Source: Thiomonas intermedia
Lineage (GTDB): Bacteria; Pseudomonadota; Gammaproteobacteria; Burkholderiales; Burkholderiaceae_C
Direction: 5' to 3'
DNA: 64,000 nt
Assembly (NCBI RefSeq): GCF_002028405.1
Contig: NZ_CP020046.1
Location: forward strand, 744,001 to 808,000
In this document: positions 10,854-19,906 of the stretch, in pieces
How the letters are laid out: each line of letters opens with the position of its first letter
How positions within the stretch are numbered: the stretch's first letter is position 1
Notes under the pieces: model-generated
Told to the model about the DNA's origin: nothing
What the model saw: only the letters and a program-made list of their open reading frames with translations
Database searches by the model: none
Position numbers and translations under genes: made by a program

Positions 10854-10882
10854 AAGAGATGACACTGTTGGAGCGCAGTGTG

Positions 10883-11218
10883 TCAATCGAAATCAAACAG
10901 ATCGGACAGCAGCGACTTGCGCTTGCGGTAGGGCTGCTGCCCCTGGCGTGAATCGTGCGATGGCCTGCGAAAATCGCTGTCTTCGAAATCGGGCTGGCGG
11001 GGCGCCGCTCGTTGTGGCGCCGGGGCCGCGGCAGGGGCCGCGGCAGGGGCAGGCGCGGCGTGAATCGTGCCCCCCTCGGCGGCCGCCGCGCGCTCGACAA
11101 TCTTGTCGAGTTCGCCGCGATCGAGCCAGACGCCGCGGCACTTCGGGCAGTAGTCAATCTCGATGCCCTGACGCTCGGCCATCACCAGCGTCGTGCCGGC
11201 ACAGTGTGGACATTGCAT
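10883..11218 (-). CDS. Zinc-ribbon protein of the TFIIB-type family
   Basis: This 111-residue protein starts MQCPHCAGTTLVMAERQG and continues with DYCPKCRGVWLDRGELDKI. The two CxxC pairs form a zf-TFIIB-type zinc ribbon (family of PF13453), usually found in small bacterial proteins of unknown role. The rest is a low-complexity linker rich in Ala and Pro and a basic tail ending SLLSDLFDFD. It lies 27 bp downstream of the Bax-inhibitor gene on the same strand and is closed by an intrinsic terminator, so the two are probably co-transcribed. The molecular function is not known. Confidence 0.8.
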   Translation of the reverse strand: MQCPHCAGTTLVMAERQGIEIDYCPKCRGVWLDRGELDKIVERAAAAEGGTIHAAPAPAAAPAAAPAPQRAAPRQPDFEDSDFRRPSHDSRQGQQPYRKRKSLLSDLFDFD

Positions 11219-11245
11219 GCGAAACCTCCTTTCAGTCGTCTCGCC

Positions 11246-11935
11246 TTACTCGTCGCTGCCCATGAAGCCGAGCAGTTGCAGCAGGCTGGTGAACAGGTTG
11301 AAGATGCTCACGAACAGGCTTACCGTGGCCAGGATGTAGTTGGTCTCTCCACCGTTCACGATGCGGCTGGTTTCGAACAGAATCATGCCCGACATCAGCA
11401 GCACCACCGCGGCGGAGACCGTCAACGACAGCGCCGGCATCTGGAAGAACACCGCCGCCAGCCCGGCCAGCAGCGCCACGATCATGCCGGCAAAGAGAAA
11501 GCCGCCCATGAAGCTGAAGTCGCGCTTGCTGGTCAGCACCCAGGCCGACAGCCCGAAGAAGATCAGCGCCGTGCCACCAAAGGCCATGGCCACGATCTCG
11601 CCGCCGCCCTGCATCGCCAGGTAGTGGTTGACGATGGGGCCCAGCGTGTAACCCATGAAGCCTGTCAGGGCGAACACCGCGCCCAGACCCCAGGCGCTGT
11701 TGCTGAGTTTGTAGGTGGCGAACAGCAGGCCGAAGTAGCCCACCAGCGTGAGGATGATGCCGGGATGCGGCAGCTTGAGCGCAGCGCTCGCCGCGGCCAC
11801 CGCGGCGCTGAAGGTCAGCGTCAGCGCCAGCAAGGCATAGGTATTGCGCAGCACGCGGTGCGCGGGGATGGCGACGGCAGCCGTGCCGGTGGAATACACC
11901 ACGGCACTCTTGCCCCAGGCATTGCTCTCGTTCAT
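11246..11935 (-). CDS. Bax inhibitor-1 family membrane protein (YbhL/YccA type)
   Basis: This 229-residue protein has seven hydrophobic segments and the family ending SIFNLFTSLLQLLGFMGSDE; PHPGIILTLVGYFGLLFAT and TGFMGYTLGPI are typical UPF0005/BI-1 segments. Bacterial members act at the inner membrane, some as calcium-leak channels or as modulators of FtsH. The ATG at 11935 has GGAG 7 bases upstream and is preferred to the in-frame TTG at 11947. It is transcribed away from the LysR-type gene, and the AT-rich gap between them holds a palindrome that could be the regulator's site. Confidence 0.85.
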   Translation of the reverse strand: MNESNAWGKSAVVYSTGTAAVAIPAHRVLRNTYALLALTLTFSAAVAAASAALKLPHPGIILTLVGYFGLLFATYKLSNSAWGLGAVFALTGFMGYTLGPIVNHYLAMQGGGEIVAMAFGGTALIFFGLSAWVLTSKRDFSFMGGFLFAGMIVALLAGLAAVFFQMPALSLTVSAAVVLLMSGMILFETSRIVNGGETNYILATVSLFVSIFNLFTSLLQLLGFMGSDE

Positions 11936-12018
11936 GTCGAACTCCAATGAAAAATCAAGACAGCCCGAACTCTAGGTCTATCGTCATTTCGCGTAAATTC
12001 GTATTTTTTATTTTTTTA

Positions 12019-12035
12019 CTTCGATTTTTTCGAAG
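12019..12035. promoter_or_regulatory. Palindrome in the BI-1 / nhaR divergent promoter
   Basis: A perfect inverted repeat CTTCGA-N5-TCGAAG lies 18 bp before the nhaR start in an unusually AT-rich gap. It contains the T-N11-A layout of LysR-type binding sites, so it is a good candidate for NhaR autoregulation and control of the divergent BI-1 gene. Binding is inferred. Confidence 0.5.
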
Positions 12036-12053
12036 TGTTAAAAAATTAGAGCC

Positions 12054-12947
12054 ATGAATTTCAAACATCTGCACTATTTCTGGGTCACGGCAAAGACCGG
12101 CGGCATCGTTCGGGCGGGCAAGCAGCTGCACATCACCCCGCAAACGCTCAGCGGCCAGATCAAGTTGCTGGAAGACCATCTGGGCAAGCGCCTGCTGCGC
12201 AAGAGCGGGCGCCATGTGGAACTCACCGAGGCTGGCCAGTTGGCGCTGCGCTACGCCGAGGAGATCTTCACCCTGGGCGCGGAAATGGAAGCTGCGCTGC
12301 AGCACGATCAGCCCGCCCGACCTTCCGCACCCTTGCGCATCGGGGTGACGGACGCCGTACCGAAGGCGATTGCGTACCGGCTCATCGAACCCGCGCTGCA
12401 AGGCGGCGAATCACCCCGCCTGGTGTGCGAGGAAGGCGAGATGGATGACCTGCTGGCCGATCTGGCGGTGCATCGGCTCGATCTGGTCATCGCCGATGCC
12501 CCGCTGCCCGCGCATGTGAACGTGCGGGCGTTCAATCACCGCCTGGGCCGCACGACGCTGAGCTTCTATGCCAGCCCGTCGCTGCTGCAGCGCGCCAGCC
12601 TGCCCTTCCCGCACTGTCTTGCCGAACTGCCCTTGCTGCTGCCGGCCCCTTCTTCGGCGGTGCGCGGGCAGATCGACCAATGGCTGGGACAGAACAAGAT
12701 CGCCGCCCGCATTGCCGGCGAATTCGAAGATGGCGCCCTCATGACGGCATTCGGCCGCGAGGGTCGAGGCGCTTTCGCCGCGCCCAGCGTGCTGCAGGCC
12801 GACATCAATCGAGAACTCGGCGTGACCCTGCTCGGCCACTGCGAGGATATGCACCAGGAGTTCTACGCCATCTCGGTGGAGCGGCGCATCACCCACCCGG
12901 GCGTGGCTCACATCACCCGCGTAGCCAAGGACCTGCTCGGCGCCTGA
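12054..12947 (+). CDS. nhaR: LysR-family regulator, NhaR-like
   Basis: This 297-residue LysR-type activator has an N-terminal winged helix (residues 1-60; MNFKHLHYFWVTAKTGGIV, then LHITPQTLSGQIKLLEDHLG) that closely follows NhaR, including the unusual HYFW and TPQTLSGQI. NhaR responds to sodium and pH and activates nhaA in enterobacteria. The effector domain follows from about residue 90. No nhaA antiporter lies next to it, so the target here may be the divergent BI-1/zinc-ribbon pair. The start is the ATG shortly after the AT-rich palindromic region. Confidence 0.85.
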   Translation: MNFKHLHYFWVTAKTGGIVRAGKQLHITPQTLSGQIKLLEDHLGKRLLRKSGRHVELTEAGQLALRYAEEIFTLGAEMEAALQHDQPARPSAPLRIGVTDAVPKAIAYRLIEPALQGGESPRLVCEEGEMDDLLADLAVHRLDLVIADAPLPAHVNVRAFNHRLGRTTLSFYASPSLLQRASLPFPHCLAELPLLLPAPSSAVRGQIDQWLGQNKIAARIAGEFEDGALMTAFGREGRGAFAAPSVLQADINRELGVTLLGHCEDMHQEFYAISVERRITHPGVAHITRVAKDLLGA

Positions 12948-12976
12948 CTGGTGCGTGGACCAAGCCGCGCCGACAC

Positions 12977-13486
12977 TCAGGGAAAGACCGGAATATCGTG
13001 GTCCATGCCTTCCGAGACCACGTTCGGGCAGCAGGTCTTCATGCGATCGAGGATGGGTTGAACATGCTCGTGCGTCACGTCGGCCATCACCAGCACCTGG
13101 CCGGAGGCGATGGCGTCCTTGAACCGTTCGAGCCGCGTGCTGCTCACGCTCACGCCCACCATGCTGCTGGCCCAACTGCCCACCAGCGCGCCTGCGGCGG
13201 CCAGCGCGATAACGATGCCACCCGCCGGGATGACGGCCATGCCGGGCAAGGCTACGGCCACCAGGCCCGCAACGAGGCCCGTGGCCCCACCGGCGGCCGC
13301 GCCCCGTTCGAGAGCGGGAATGAGGTCGGATCGCTGTGCGACGCCCGCCTCGGGCAGATCGCCCAGCGGCGTGCCTTCACGGGCCAGAACGTGAATGTGC
13401 TTGTCCGCAATGCGGGCGAGCAGAAGACTGTCCACCAAAGCGTGCGCGCTGGGCACGTCCGGGGCGAGGAAAAAGAGTCTGCGCAT
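12977..13486 (-). CDS. DUF1269-like membrane protein
   Basis: This 169-residue protein has a central glycine- and alanine-rich hydrophobic block (AAAGGATGLVAGLVAVALPGMAV, shown here only in part: VAGLVAVALPG) forming one or two membrane segments. The flanking soluble parts start RRLFFLAPDVPSAHALVDSL. This pattern fits the DUF1269/YlaN-like integral membrane family of unknown function. It converges with nhaR. The N-terminal part resembles a regulatory fold (HIHVLAREGTPLGDLPEA), but no role can be assigned. Confidence 0.65.
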   Translation of the reverse strand: MRRLFFLAPDVPSAHALVDSLLLARIADKHIHVLAREGTPLGDLPEAGVAQRSDLIPALERGAAAGGATGLVAGLVAVALPGMAVIPAGGIVIALAAAGALVGSWASSMVGVSVSSTRLERFKDAIASGQVLVMADVTHEHVQPILDRMKTCCPNVVSEGMDHDIPVFP

Positions 13487-13664
13487 GAGGGTCTCCTGAT
13501 CAGTGCCCGGCCTGAGCCCGAGACGCCATCGCCTGAGGTGGCCTGGTCTTGTCTCAAGACTAGGTCTCGAAAATGAAAGCTGGCTTAGGGTTTTGTCTCA
13601 GTCGCCAACCCTGCGTAGCTCGCGGACTTGGCCGCAGCGGCATCCCGGATCGGCTACAGTTCGA

Positions 13665-13682
13665 ATTGACGTAAACGTCAAT
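13665..13682. promoter_or_regulatory. Palindromic operator-like site upstream of icmF
   Basis: ATTGACGT-AA-ACGTCAAT has perfect 8-bp arms and lies 45 bp before the icmF start. It looks like the operators of MerR/TetR-type regulators of branched-chain amino acid and acyl-CoA catabolism in proteobacteria (LiuR-type sites have the ACGTAAACGT core). The rest of the 240-bp gap (13487-13727) holds no gene that I can support. Confidence 0.55.
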
Positions 13683-13727
13683 CAGACAACTCGCGGCGCC
13701 ATGAACGCCGACGTGAAGGAGACCGTG

Positions 13728-16700
13728 ATGACCGACTTGTCCGAGGCCAAGGCGCTGGCCGCGTACCGCCCGCAGCAAAGGCTGCGTTTTGTCACGGCGG
13801 CCTCGCTGTTCGACGGACACGACGCCGCCATCAACATCATGCGGCGCATCCTCATCGGCATGGGGGCGGAGGTCATCCATCTGGGGCATAACCGTTCGGT
13901 GGACGAAATCGTCACCGCAGCCCTTCAGGAAGACGCTCACGCGATTGCCGTCTCCAGCTACCAGGGCGGCCATGTCGAATTTTTCCGCTATATGGTCGAT
14001 CGATTGCGCGCGCAGGGGGCTGGCCACATTCAGGTCTTCGGCGGCGGCGGCGGCGTGATCGTGGCCGACGAGATCGAGGCGCTACAGCAGTATGGTGTCG
14101 CCCGGATCTACAGCCCCGAAGACGGCCAGCGACTGGGGCTGCAAGGCATGATCGGCGACATGCTCCGGCGTGCCGATCACCCCCTGCCCGCCCTGCCCGA
14201 GACTCAGACCGCCGACGCGCTGCGGACGTCGCCGTCCTTGCTCGCCCGACTGATCACCCAGATGGAAAACGGCCAGACCGAGGCCGCGTTTTTGCGCAGC
14301 CTGCACCAGCGGGCCGAGACGGCGCACAGCGTGGTGCTGGGTGTGACCGGCACGGGCGGCGCAGGCAAGAGCAGCCTGGTCGATGAGCTGATCCGCCGGG
14401 CCCGGCTGGATCAGGACGACGCCCTGCGCATCGCCGTGATCAGCATCGACCCCTCGCGCCGCAAGAGCGGAGGCGCGCTGCTGGGCGACCGCATCCGCAT
14501 GAACGCCATCGGCCCGTGGGCCCGGCAAGAGGCGCCGGGCTCCCCGGGAGACAGCGCTGGCACCAAAGTCTTCATGCGCAGCCTGGCCACGCGCGATGCC
14601 GGCAGCGAGATCAGCAAGGCCCTGCCAGACGTGATCGCGGCGTGCAAGGCTACGGGCTTCGATCTGATCGTGGTGGAGACCTCGGGCATCGGCCAGGGCG
14701 ACGCGGCCATCGTGCCCCATGCCGACGCGACGCTTTACGTCATGACGCCGGAATTCGGCGCAGCCAGCCAGTTGGAGAAGATCGACATGCTGGACTTCGC
14801 CGACTTCGTCGCCCTCAACAAGTTCGACCGCAAAGGGGCGATGGACGCCCTGCGCGACGTGGCCAAGCAACTGCAGCGCAACCGCGAAGCCTGGACCGCC
14901 AAGCCCGGGGATCTGCCCGTCTTCGGCACCATGGCCGCCCGCTTCAACGATGACGGCGTGACCGCGCTTTACCAGGCCCTCAAGGCGCGTCTGGCGACGC
15001 ATGGCCTGGCCCTCAAGGCCGGACGCCTACCGCTCGTCGAGACCCGTCACAGCACCCACCAGACGCCCATCGTGCCCGCAGCCCGCAGCCGCTATCTGGC
15101 CGACATCGCCGACACGGTGCGCGGCTATCACCGTCATGTCCAGACGCAGTCGGTGCTGGCGCGTGAAGCGCAGCAGTTGCGCGAAAGCGGCCGCATGCTG
15201 CACGCCGCCAACCCCGACAAGACTGCCGCGGTGAACGCGGTGAATGATCTGGCCGAGCAGCGCGAGGCGCGCATGCAGCCCGCCGCCCGAAAGCTGCTGG
15301 CACAGTGGCCCGACATGCAGCGCGCCTATGCCGGCGACGACTATGTGGTGAAGATCCGCGACCGCGAGATCCGCACCGCGCTCGTCCACACCACGCTGTC
15401 GGGCACCCGGGTGCGCAAGGTGGTGCTTCCCCGTTGGGAGGATCACGGCGAGGTGCTGCGCTGGTTGATGCGCGACAACGTGCCGGGCAGCTTCCCGTAC
15501 ACCGCCGGGGTGTTCGCCTTCAAGCGTGAGAATGAAGACCCCACCCGCATGTTCGCCGGTGAGGGCGACGCCTTTCGCACCAACAAGCGTTTCAAGCTGC
15601 TCAGCGAAGGCATGCCGGCCAAGCGCCTGTCCACCGCGTTCGATTCGGTCACGCTCTATGGCGCCGACCCCGACCGCCGACCCGACATCTACGGCAAGGT
15701 AGGCAATTCGGGCGTGAGCATCGCCACGCTCGACGACCTCAAAGTGCTGTACGACGGCTTCGACCTGTGCGATGCCGCCACCTCGGTGAGCATGACCATC
15801 AACGGCCCGGCGCCCACCATCCTGGCGATGTTCCTCAACGCGGCCGTCGATCAGCAGATGGCCAGGTTCGAGACCGACAACGGCCGCCAGCCCACCGACG
15901 ACGAAACCCAGAAGATCCGCGAGTGGGTGCTGGAGAACGTGCGCGGCACGGTGCAGGCCGACATTCTCAAGGAAGATCAGGGGCAGAACACCTGCATCTT
16001 CTCCACCGAGTTCTCGCTCAAGGTCATGGGCGACATCCAGCAATATTTCGTGCAGCACCGGGTGCGCAATTTCTATTCGGTGTCGATCTCCGGCTACCAC
16101 ATCGCCGAGGCGGGCGCGAATCCCATCTCGCAGCTTGCGTTCACGCTGTCCAACGGTTTCACCTTTGTCGAGGCCTACCTGGCCCGCGGCATGCACATCG
16201 ACGATTTCGCGCCCAACCTGAGCTTTTTCTTCAGCAACGGCATGGACCCGGAGTACAGCGTGCTCGGCCGTGTGGCGCGTCGCATCTGGGCCGTGGCCAT
16301 GCGCGACAAGTACGGAGCGAACGAACGCAGCCAGAAGCTCAAATACCACGTGCAGACCAGCGGCCGCAGTCTGCATGCGCAGGAGATCGACTTCAACGAC
16401 ATCCGCACCACCCTGCAGGCGCTGATCGCCCTCTACGACAACTGCAACAGCCTGCACACCAACGCCTTTGACGAGGCCATCACGACGCCCACGGAAGACA
16501 GCGTGCGCCGGGCCATGGCCATTCAGCTCATCATCAATCGCGAATGGGGCCTGGCGAAATGCGAAAACCCGAATCAGGGCGCCTTCGTCATCGAGGAGCT
16601 GACCGATCTGGTCGAAGAAGCCGTGCTCAAGGAATTCGAGGCCATCGCCGAGCGCGGCGGCGTGCTCGGTGCGATGGAAACCGGCTACCAGCGCGGCAAG

Positions 16701-17042
16701 ATCCAGGAGGAGAGCCTGCACTACGAGATGCTCAAGCACACCGGCGAACTGCCCATCATCGGCGTCAACACCTTCCGCAACCCTCACGGCGACGCGGCCC
16801 CGGCGCATCTCGAACTGGCGCGATCAACCGATGACGAAAAGCAATCGCAGCTGCAGCGGCTGGCCGACTTCCATCGACGCCACGCGGCCGAAGCGCCGGC
16901 CATGCTCGCGCGGCTGCAGCAGGCGGTGATCGACAACGGCAATGTGTTCGCCGTGTTGATGGACGCGGTGCGCGTGTGCAGCCTGGGGCAGATCACGACA
17001 GCACTGTTCGAGGTTGGTGGCCAGTACCGGCGCAGCATGTAG
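13728..17042 (+). CDS. icmF: Fused B12-dependent isobutyryl-CoA mutase
   Basis: This is a 1104-residue single-chain mutase that interconverts isobutyryl-CoA and n-butyryl-CoA using adenosylcobalamin. Domain order is diagnostic of IcmF: a B12-binding domain with the DGHDAAIN histidine (His31); a MeaI-type GTPase chaperone (P-loop GTGGAGKSS at about 208-216, later NKFDRKG); then the substrate-binding TIM-barrel (FPYTAGVFAFKR, MFAGEGDAFRTNKRF, YGKVGNSGVSI). Ordinary methylmalonyl-CoA mutase keeps the GTPase separate and places B12 binding at the C-terminus. I chose the ATG at 13728 because AAGGAG lies 7 bases upstream; the ATG at 13701 has no such site. The palindrome upstream suggests acyl-CoA-linked regulation. 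Confidence 0.94.
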   Translation: MTDLSEAKALAAYRPQQRLRFVTAASLFDGHDAAINIMRRILIGMGAEVIHLGHNRSVDEIVTAALQEDAHAIAVSSYQGGHVEFFRYMVDRLRAQGAGHIQVFGGGGGVIVADEIEALQQYGVARIYSPEDGQRLGLQGMIGDMLRRADHPLPALPETQTADALRTSPSLLARLITQMENGQTEAAFLRSLHQRAETAHSVVLGVTGTGGAGKSSLVDELIRRARLDQDDALRIAVISIDPSRRKSGGALLGDRIRMNAIGPWARQEAPGSPGDSAGTKVFMRSLATRDAGSEISKALPDVIAACKATGFDLIVVETSGIGQGDAAIVPHADATLYVMTPEFGAASQLEKIDMLDFADFVALNKFDRKGAMDALRDVAKQLQRNREAWTAKPGDLPVFGTMAARFNDDGVTALYQALKARLATHGLALKAGRLPLVETRHSTHQTPIVPAARSRYLADIADTVRGYHRHVQTQSVLAREAQQLRESGRMLHAANPDKTAAVNAVNDLAEQREARMQPAARKLLAQWPDMQRAYAGDDYVVKIRDREIRTALVHTTLSGTRVRKVVLPRWEDHGEVLRWLMRDNVPGSFPYTAGVFAFKRENEDPTRMFAGEGDAFRTNKRFKLLSEGMPAKRLSTAFDSVTLYGADPDRRPDIYGKVGNSGVSIATLDDLKVLYDGFDLCDAATSVSMTINGPAPTILAMFLNAAVDQQMARFETDNGRQPTDDETQKIREWVLENVRGTVQADILKEDQGQNTCIFSTEFSLKVMGDIQQYFVQHRVRNFYSVSISGYHIAEAGANPISQLAFTLSNGFTFVEAYLARGMHIDDFAPNLSFFFSNGMDPEYSVLGRVARRIWAVAMRDKYGANERSQKLKYHVQTSGRSLHAQEIDFNDIRTTLQALIALYDNCNSLHTNAFDEAITTPTEDSVRRAMAIQLIINREWGLAKCENPNQGAFVIEELTDLVEEAVLKEFEAIAERGGVLGAMETGYQRGKIQEESLHYEMLKHTGELPIIGVNTFRNPHGDAAPAHLELARSTDDEKQSQLQRLADFHRRHAAEAPAMLARLQQAVIDNGNVFAVLMDAVRVCSLGQITTALFEVGGQYRRSM

Positions 17043-17132
17043 GCGCGCGCTCTTATCATCGTGGGGCTCCGCTGCGCGTGTCCGCGTGGCGGTTTTCGTT
17101 TTCAACCCGGATCGGCTCCGGGCCTTGTCGCC

Positions 17133-18077
17133 ATGTCCACCTCCGCTGCTTCGCTTCGCGCCAGCGCCCTGATGCTGCTGGCTTCGCTCATCTGGGGCAC
17201 GGCCTTCGTCGCCCAGACCGCGAGCATCGGCACGATTGGGCCGTTCTACTACACCGGCATGCGTTTCGTGTTGGGGGCCGCCGTGGTGCTGGCCGTCATG
17301 GCCTTGCGTCGCCGCCCAAATCCCGCCGACCACCCCGGCTCCAACCCCGGCAGCCTGCTGCGCGACGGCGGGCTGCTCGGCGTGGTCGTGGCCATTTCCA
17401 TTTCGATGCAGCAGATCGGGCTGGAGTCCACCACCGTGGCCAACGCCGGTTTCATCAGCTCGCTCTATGTGTTGCTCGTGCCGCTGCTCGGCCTGCTGTG
17501 GGGACGGCGGGTCGGCGCAGGCGTCTGGCTGGGTGCGCTGCTGGCGGCCTCTGGCATGTATTTTCTCAGTGTGCGTCAGGGCTACAGCGTGCGCCACGGC
17601 GACTGGCTGGAACTGGGGGGGGCGTTGTTCATCACGCTGCAGCTGCTGCTGCTGGGCCGAATGGCCCCACGCCACGACCCTTTGCAGCTCGCCCTGGTGC
17701 AGTTTGTCGTCTGCGGTCTGCTTTGTCTGGGGGCCGGGGGGCTGATGGAATCGATCAGTCTCGAGGCGATCGGGCGTGGCGTCTGGCCCATTCTCTACGG
17801 CGGCGCCCTCTCGGTAGGCGTGGCCTACACCCTGCAGGTCGTGGCGCAACGTCATGCCATACCCGCGCATGCTGCGGTAATTTTCAGCATGGAGGGCGTA
17901 TTCGCGGCTCTGGCGGCTTGGCTGGTGCTGCATCAGGCCCTGGACGCTCGCGCACTCTTCGGCTGCGCGCTGGTATTCGGCGGCCTGGTGGTGTCGCAGT
18001 TGCCACTGCGCACCCTCGCCGACGGTCTGCGTGCCCACATGCGCCGTCTGCCATCGCCGCAGACCCTCGACTCCTGA
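17133..18077 (+). CDS. DMT/EamA family transporter
   Basis: This 314-residue protein has about ten hydrophobic segments arranged as two EamA repeats: [12 protein letters not shown] in the first and [27 protein letters not shown]-type sequence (key part [16 protein letters not shown]) in the second. Such proteins export metabolites or amino acids across the inner membrane. The start was set at MSTSAAS, since the 24 codons upstream are Arg/Cys-rich and look untranslated. It follows icmF by 90 bp on the same strand. The substrate is unknown. Confidence 0.82.
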   Translation: MSTSAASLRASALMLLASLIWGTAFVAQTASIGTIGPFYYTGMRFVLGAAVVLAVMALRRRPNPADHPGSNPGSLLRDGGLLGVVVAISISMQQIGLESTTVANAGFISSLYVLLVPLLGLLWGRRVGAGVWLGALLAASGMYFLSVRQGYSVRHGDWLELGGALFITLQLLLLGRMAPRHDPLQLALVQFVVCGLLCLGAGGLMESISLEAIGRGVWPILYGGALSVGVAYTLQVVAQRHAIPAHAAVIFSMEGVFAALAAWLVLHQALDARALFGCALVFGGLVVSQLPLRTLADGLRAHMRRLPSPQTLDS

Positions 18078-18099
18078 CGCCACTTCTGCCACTGCCCGC

Positions 18100-19002
18100 A
18101 TGAGTACCAAACCCCGCTCCGCCCCGGTCTGGCCCGGACGTCCCCTGCGCACAGACGCCGCGGACAGAGGCTCCGCTGCGACCCCAAGCCGGCCGTCTGC
18201 CGCACCGGAAGGTCAGACCGATGCTCAGGTGCGTCTGTCCAAGCGAATGTCCGAACTCGGACTGGCCTCACGGCGCGAGGCCGACGACTGGATCGAGCGC
18301 GGCTGGGTCCTTCTCGATGGCGAACCCGCCGTGCTGGGCACCAAGGTGGCCGGCAATCTGCCCGCTTCTCGCATCGTCATTCGCCGGGCGGCACAGCACC
18401 TGCAGGCCAGGCAGGTCACGATTCTGCTGCACAAACCCGTGGGCTATGTCAGCGCGCAGGCCGAGCACGGCTACACCCCGGCGGTCGCGCTCATCAAGAG
18501 TGAAACCCGCTGGGCGGAGTGCGACTCGCCGCACGGTTTTGCGCCGACGCATCTGCGCCATCTGGCCGTGGCGGGTCGGCTGGACATCGACTCCACCGGC
18601 CTGCTGGTCCTCACCCAGGACGGCCGCATCGCACGCCAGCTCATCGGCGAAGACAGCGCGATCGAGAAGGAGTATCTCGTGCGCGTCAGCCTGGCCGATT
18701 CACCAGCCCGCAACAGCGGCGATGAGGACGTGCAGGCTGCGTTCCCCGAGAGCCGCCTCGCCCTGCTGCGTCACGGCCTTGCGCTCGATGGCCATCCTCT
18801 GCGGCCCGCGCAGGTCGAATGGATCAACCCGCAGCAGTTACGGTTCGTTCTGCGCGAAGGCAAGAAGCGCCAGATCCGTCGCATGTGCGAGCTGGTCGGC
18901 CTGCGGGTGACGGGCCTCAAGCGCGTGCGCATGGGCCAGGTTCGCCTGGGCGCACTTCCCCAAGGCCAGTGGCGCTATCTGCGCGACGACGAAGCCTTCT
19001 GA
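18100..19002 (+). CDS. rluF: 23S rRNA pseudouridine synthase, RluF/RluB-like
   Basis: This 300-residue protein has an N-terminal S4 RNA-binding domain ([27 protein letters not shown], key part GLASRREAD) after a disordered basic leader of about 45 residues. The RsuA-type catalytic domain follows, with [15 protein letters not shown] holding the catalytic Asp. [20 protein letters not shown] is the family's second conserved stretch. RluF modifies U2604 and RluB U2605 of 23S rRNA; the loop KRQIRRMCE is closer to RluF, but the assignment between paralogues is an inference. The long leader is unusual, though consistent with other beta-proteobacterial members. Confidence 0.82.
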   Translation: MSTKPRSAPVWPGRPLRTDAADRGSAATPSRPSAAPEGQTDAQVRLSKRMSELGLASRREADDWIERGWVLLDGEPAVLGTKVAGNLPASRIVIRRAAQHLQARQVTILLHKPVGYVSAQAEHGYTPAVALIKSETRWAECDSPHGFAPTHLRHLAVAGRLDIDSTGLLVLTQDGRIARQLIGEDSAIEKEYLVRVSLADSPARNSGDEDVQAAFPESRLALLRHGLALDGHPLRPAQVEWINPQQLRFVLREGKKRQIRRMCELVGLRVTGLKRVRMGQVRLGALPQGQWRYLRDDEAF

Positions 19003-19159
19003 ACACTGAGACGGCTCGCGCTGGCTGTACCGCAGAGCGGAGGCGCCAGCCCTGGTCGCACCCATCCCGCGCGCGAGCAGCAAACGCCTGATGCTGCTTG
19101 GCAAGATCGGGCCAAGGGCACCGCCGGTTTCATATTGTTGCGCTGCAGCACGAACATGA

Positions 19160-19173
19160 TTGATCTTTCTCAA
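19160..19173. promoter_or_regulatory. FNR/ANR-like box upstream of petABC
   Basis: TTGAT-N4-CTCAA matches nine of ten positions of the FNR/ANR consensus TTGAT-N4-ATCAA. A TATAGA hexamer follows at 19201-19206, which puts the box centre near -41 to -46 of a likely start site, the usual activator position. It sits in the 270-bp gap before petA, where no gene is apparent. Confidence 0.5.
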
Positions 19174-19272
19174 TGACAAACCTCTAAATCAGTGAGTGCT
19201 TATAGAGGGTTCTCCTAATGTCCAAGCCGTGCCGTGCAGGGAACAATGCGCCATCTTTCCCGGAGTACGGAT

Positions 19273-19854
19273 ATGGATTCAAAGCGTCGCACATGGTTGA
19301 TTGCAACGGGTTGTGCCGGTTGCGTGGCAGCAGGGGGTGCGGCCGTTCCCTTTGTCGACTCTCTCGCGCCTTCGGCCAAGGCACGCGCCGAAGGCGGGCC
19401 GGTGGATGTGGACATCGGTTCGCTGCGCCCGAGTGAAAAGATGACGGTGCTCTGGCGCGGGCAGCCGGTGTGGATCCTGCACCGCACGTCGGCCATGCTG
19501 GAGTCGCTCAACGAAACCCAGTCGCTCGTCGCCGATCCCGACTCCCAGCGCACGGCCTTCCCCACGCCGCCCTGGGCGCAGTCGCAGTGGCGCTCGATCA
19601 AGAAAGAGTATCTGGTGGTCGTGGGCATCTGTACCCACCTGGGCTGCTCGCCGGTGGACCGGTTCACGCCAGGGCCTCAGCCCTCCCTGCCCTCCGACTG
19701 GGATGGCGGCTTCCTTTGCCCCTGCCACGGCTCGATGTTCGATCTGGCCGGCCGTGTCTTCAAGAACATGCCCGCCCCCGACAACCTGGTCGTCCCCCCG
19801 TATATGTATGTGACCGATGGCAAGCTGCGCATCGGCGAACACGAGAAGGCTTGA
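19273..19854 (+). CDS. petA: Ubiquinol-cytochrome c reductase Rieske iron-sulfur subunit
   Basis: This 193-residue Rieske protein of the bc1 complex passes electrons from ubiquinol to cytochrome c1. The N-terminus MDSKRRTWLIATGCAGCVAAGG is a Tat-type signal anchor with the arginine pair. The 2Fe-2S ligands are in CTHLGC and CPCHGS. I set the start at the ATG preceded by GGAG 8 bases upstream; a longer in-frame start at 19234 would add 13 residues without a ribosome site. It heads the petABC operon, and the Tat translocase genes in this window are the expected export route. Confidence 0.95.
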   Translation: MDSKRRTWLIATGCAGCVAAGGAAVPFVDSLAPSAKARAEGGPVDVDIGSLRPSEKMTVLWRGQPVWILHRTSAMLESLNETQSLVADPDSQRTAFPTPPWAQSQWRSIKKEYLVVVGICTHLGCSPVDRFTPGPQPSLPSDWDGGFLCPCHGSMFDLAGRVFKNMPAPDNLVVPPYMYVTDGKLRIGEHEKA

Positions 19855-19906
19855 AGCCCGCCCTCACCCAGCAACCCTCCCCACAAGACCTCCAGGAGAC
19901 CTCTCA

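Noticed and set aside
10810-10880. yybP-ykoY manganese riboswitch before the TerC gene
   Set aside because: The gap is short and mostly taken up by the intrinsic terminator of the upstream gene; the riboswitch core was not found.
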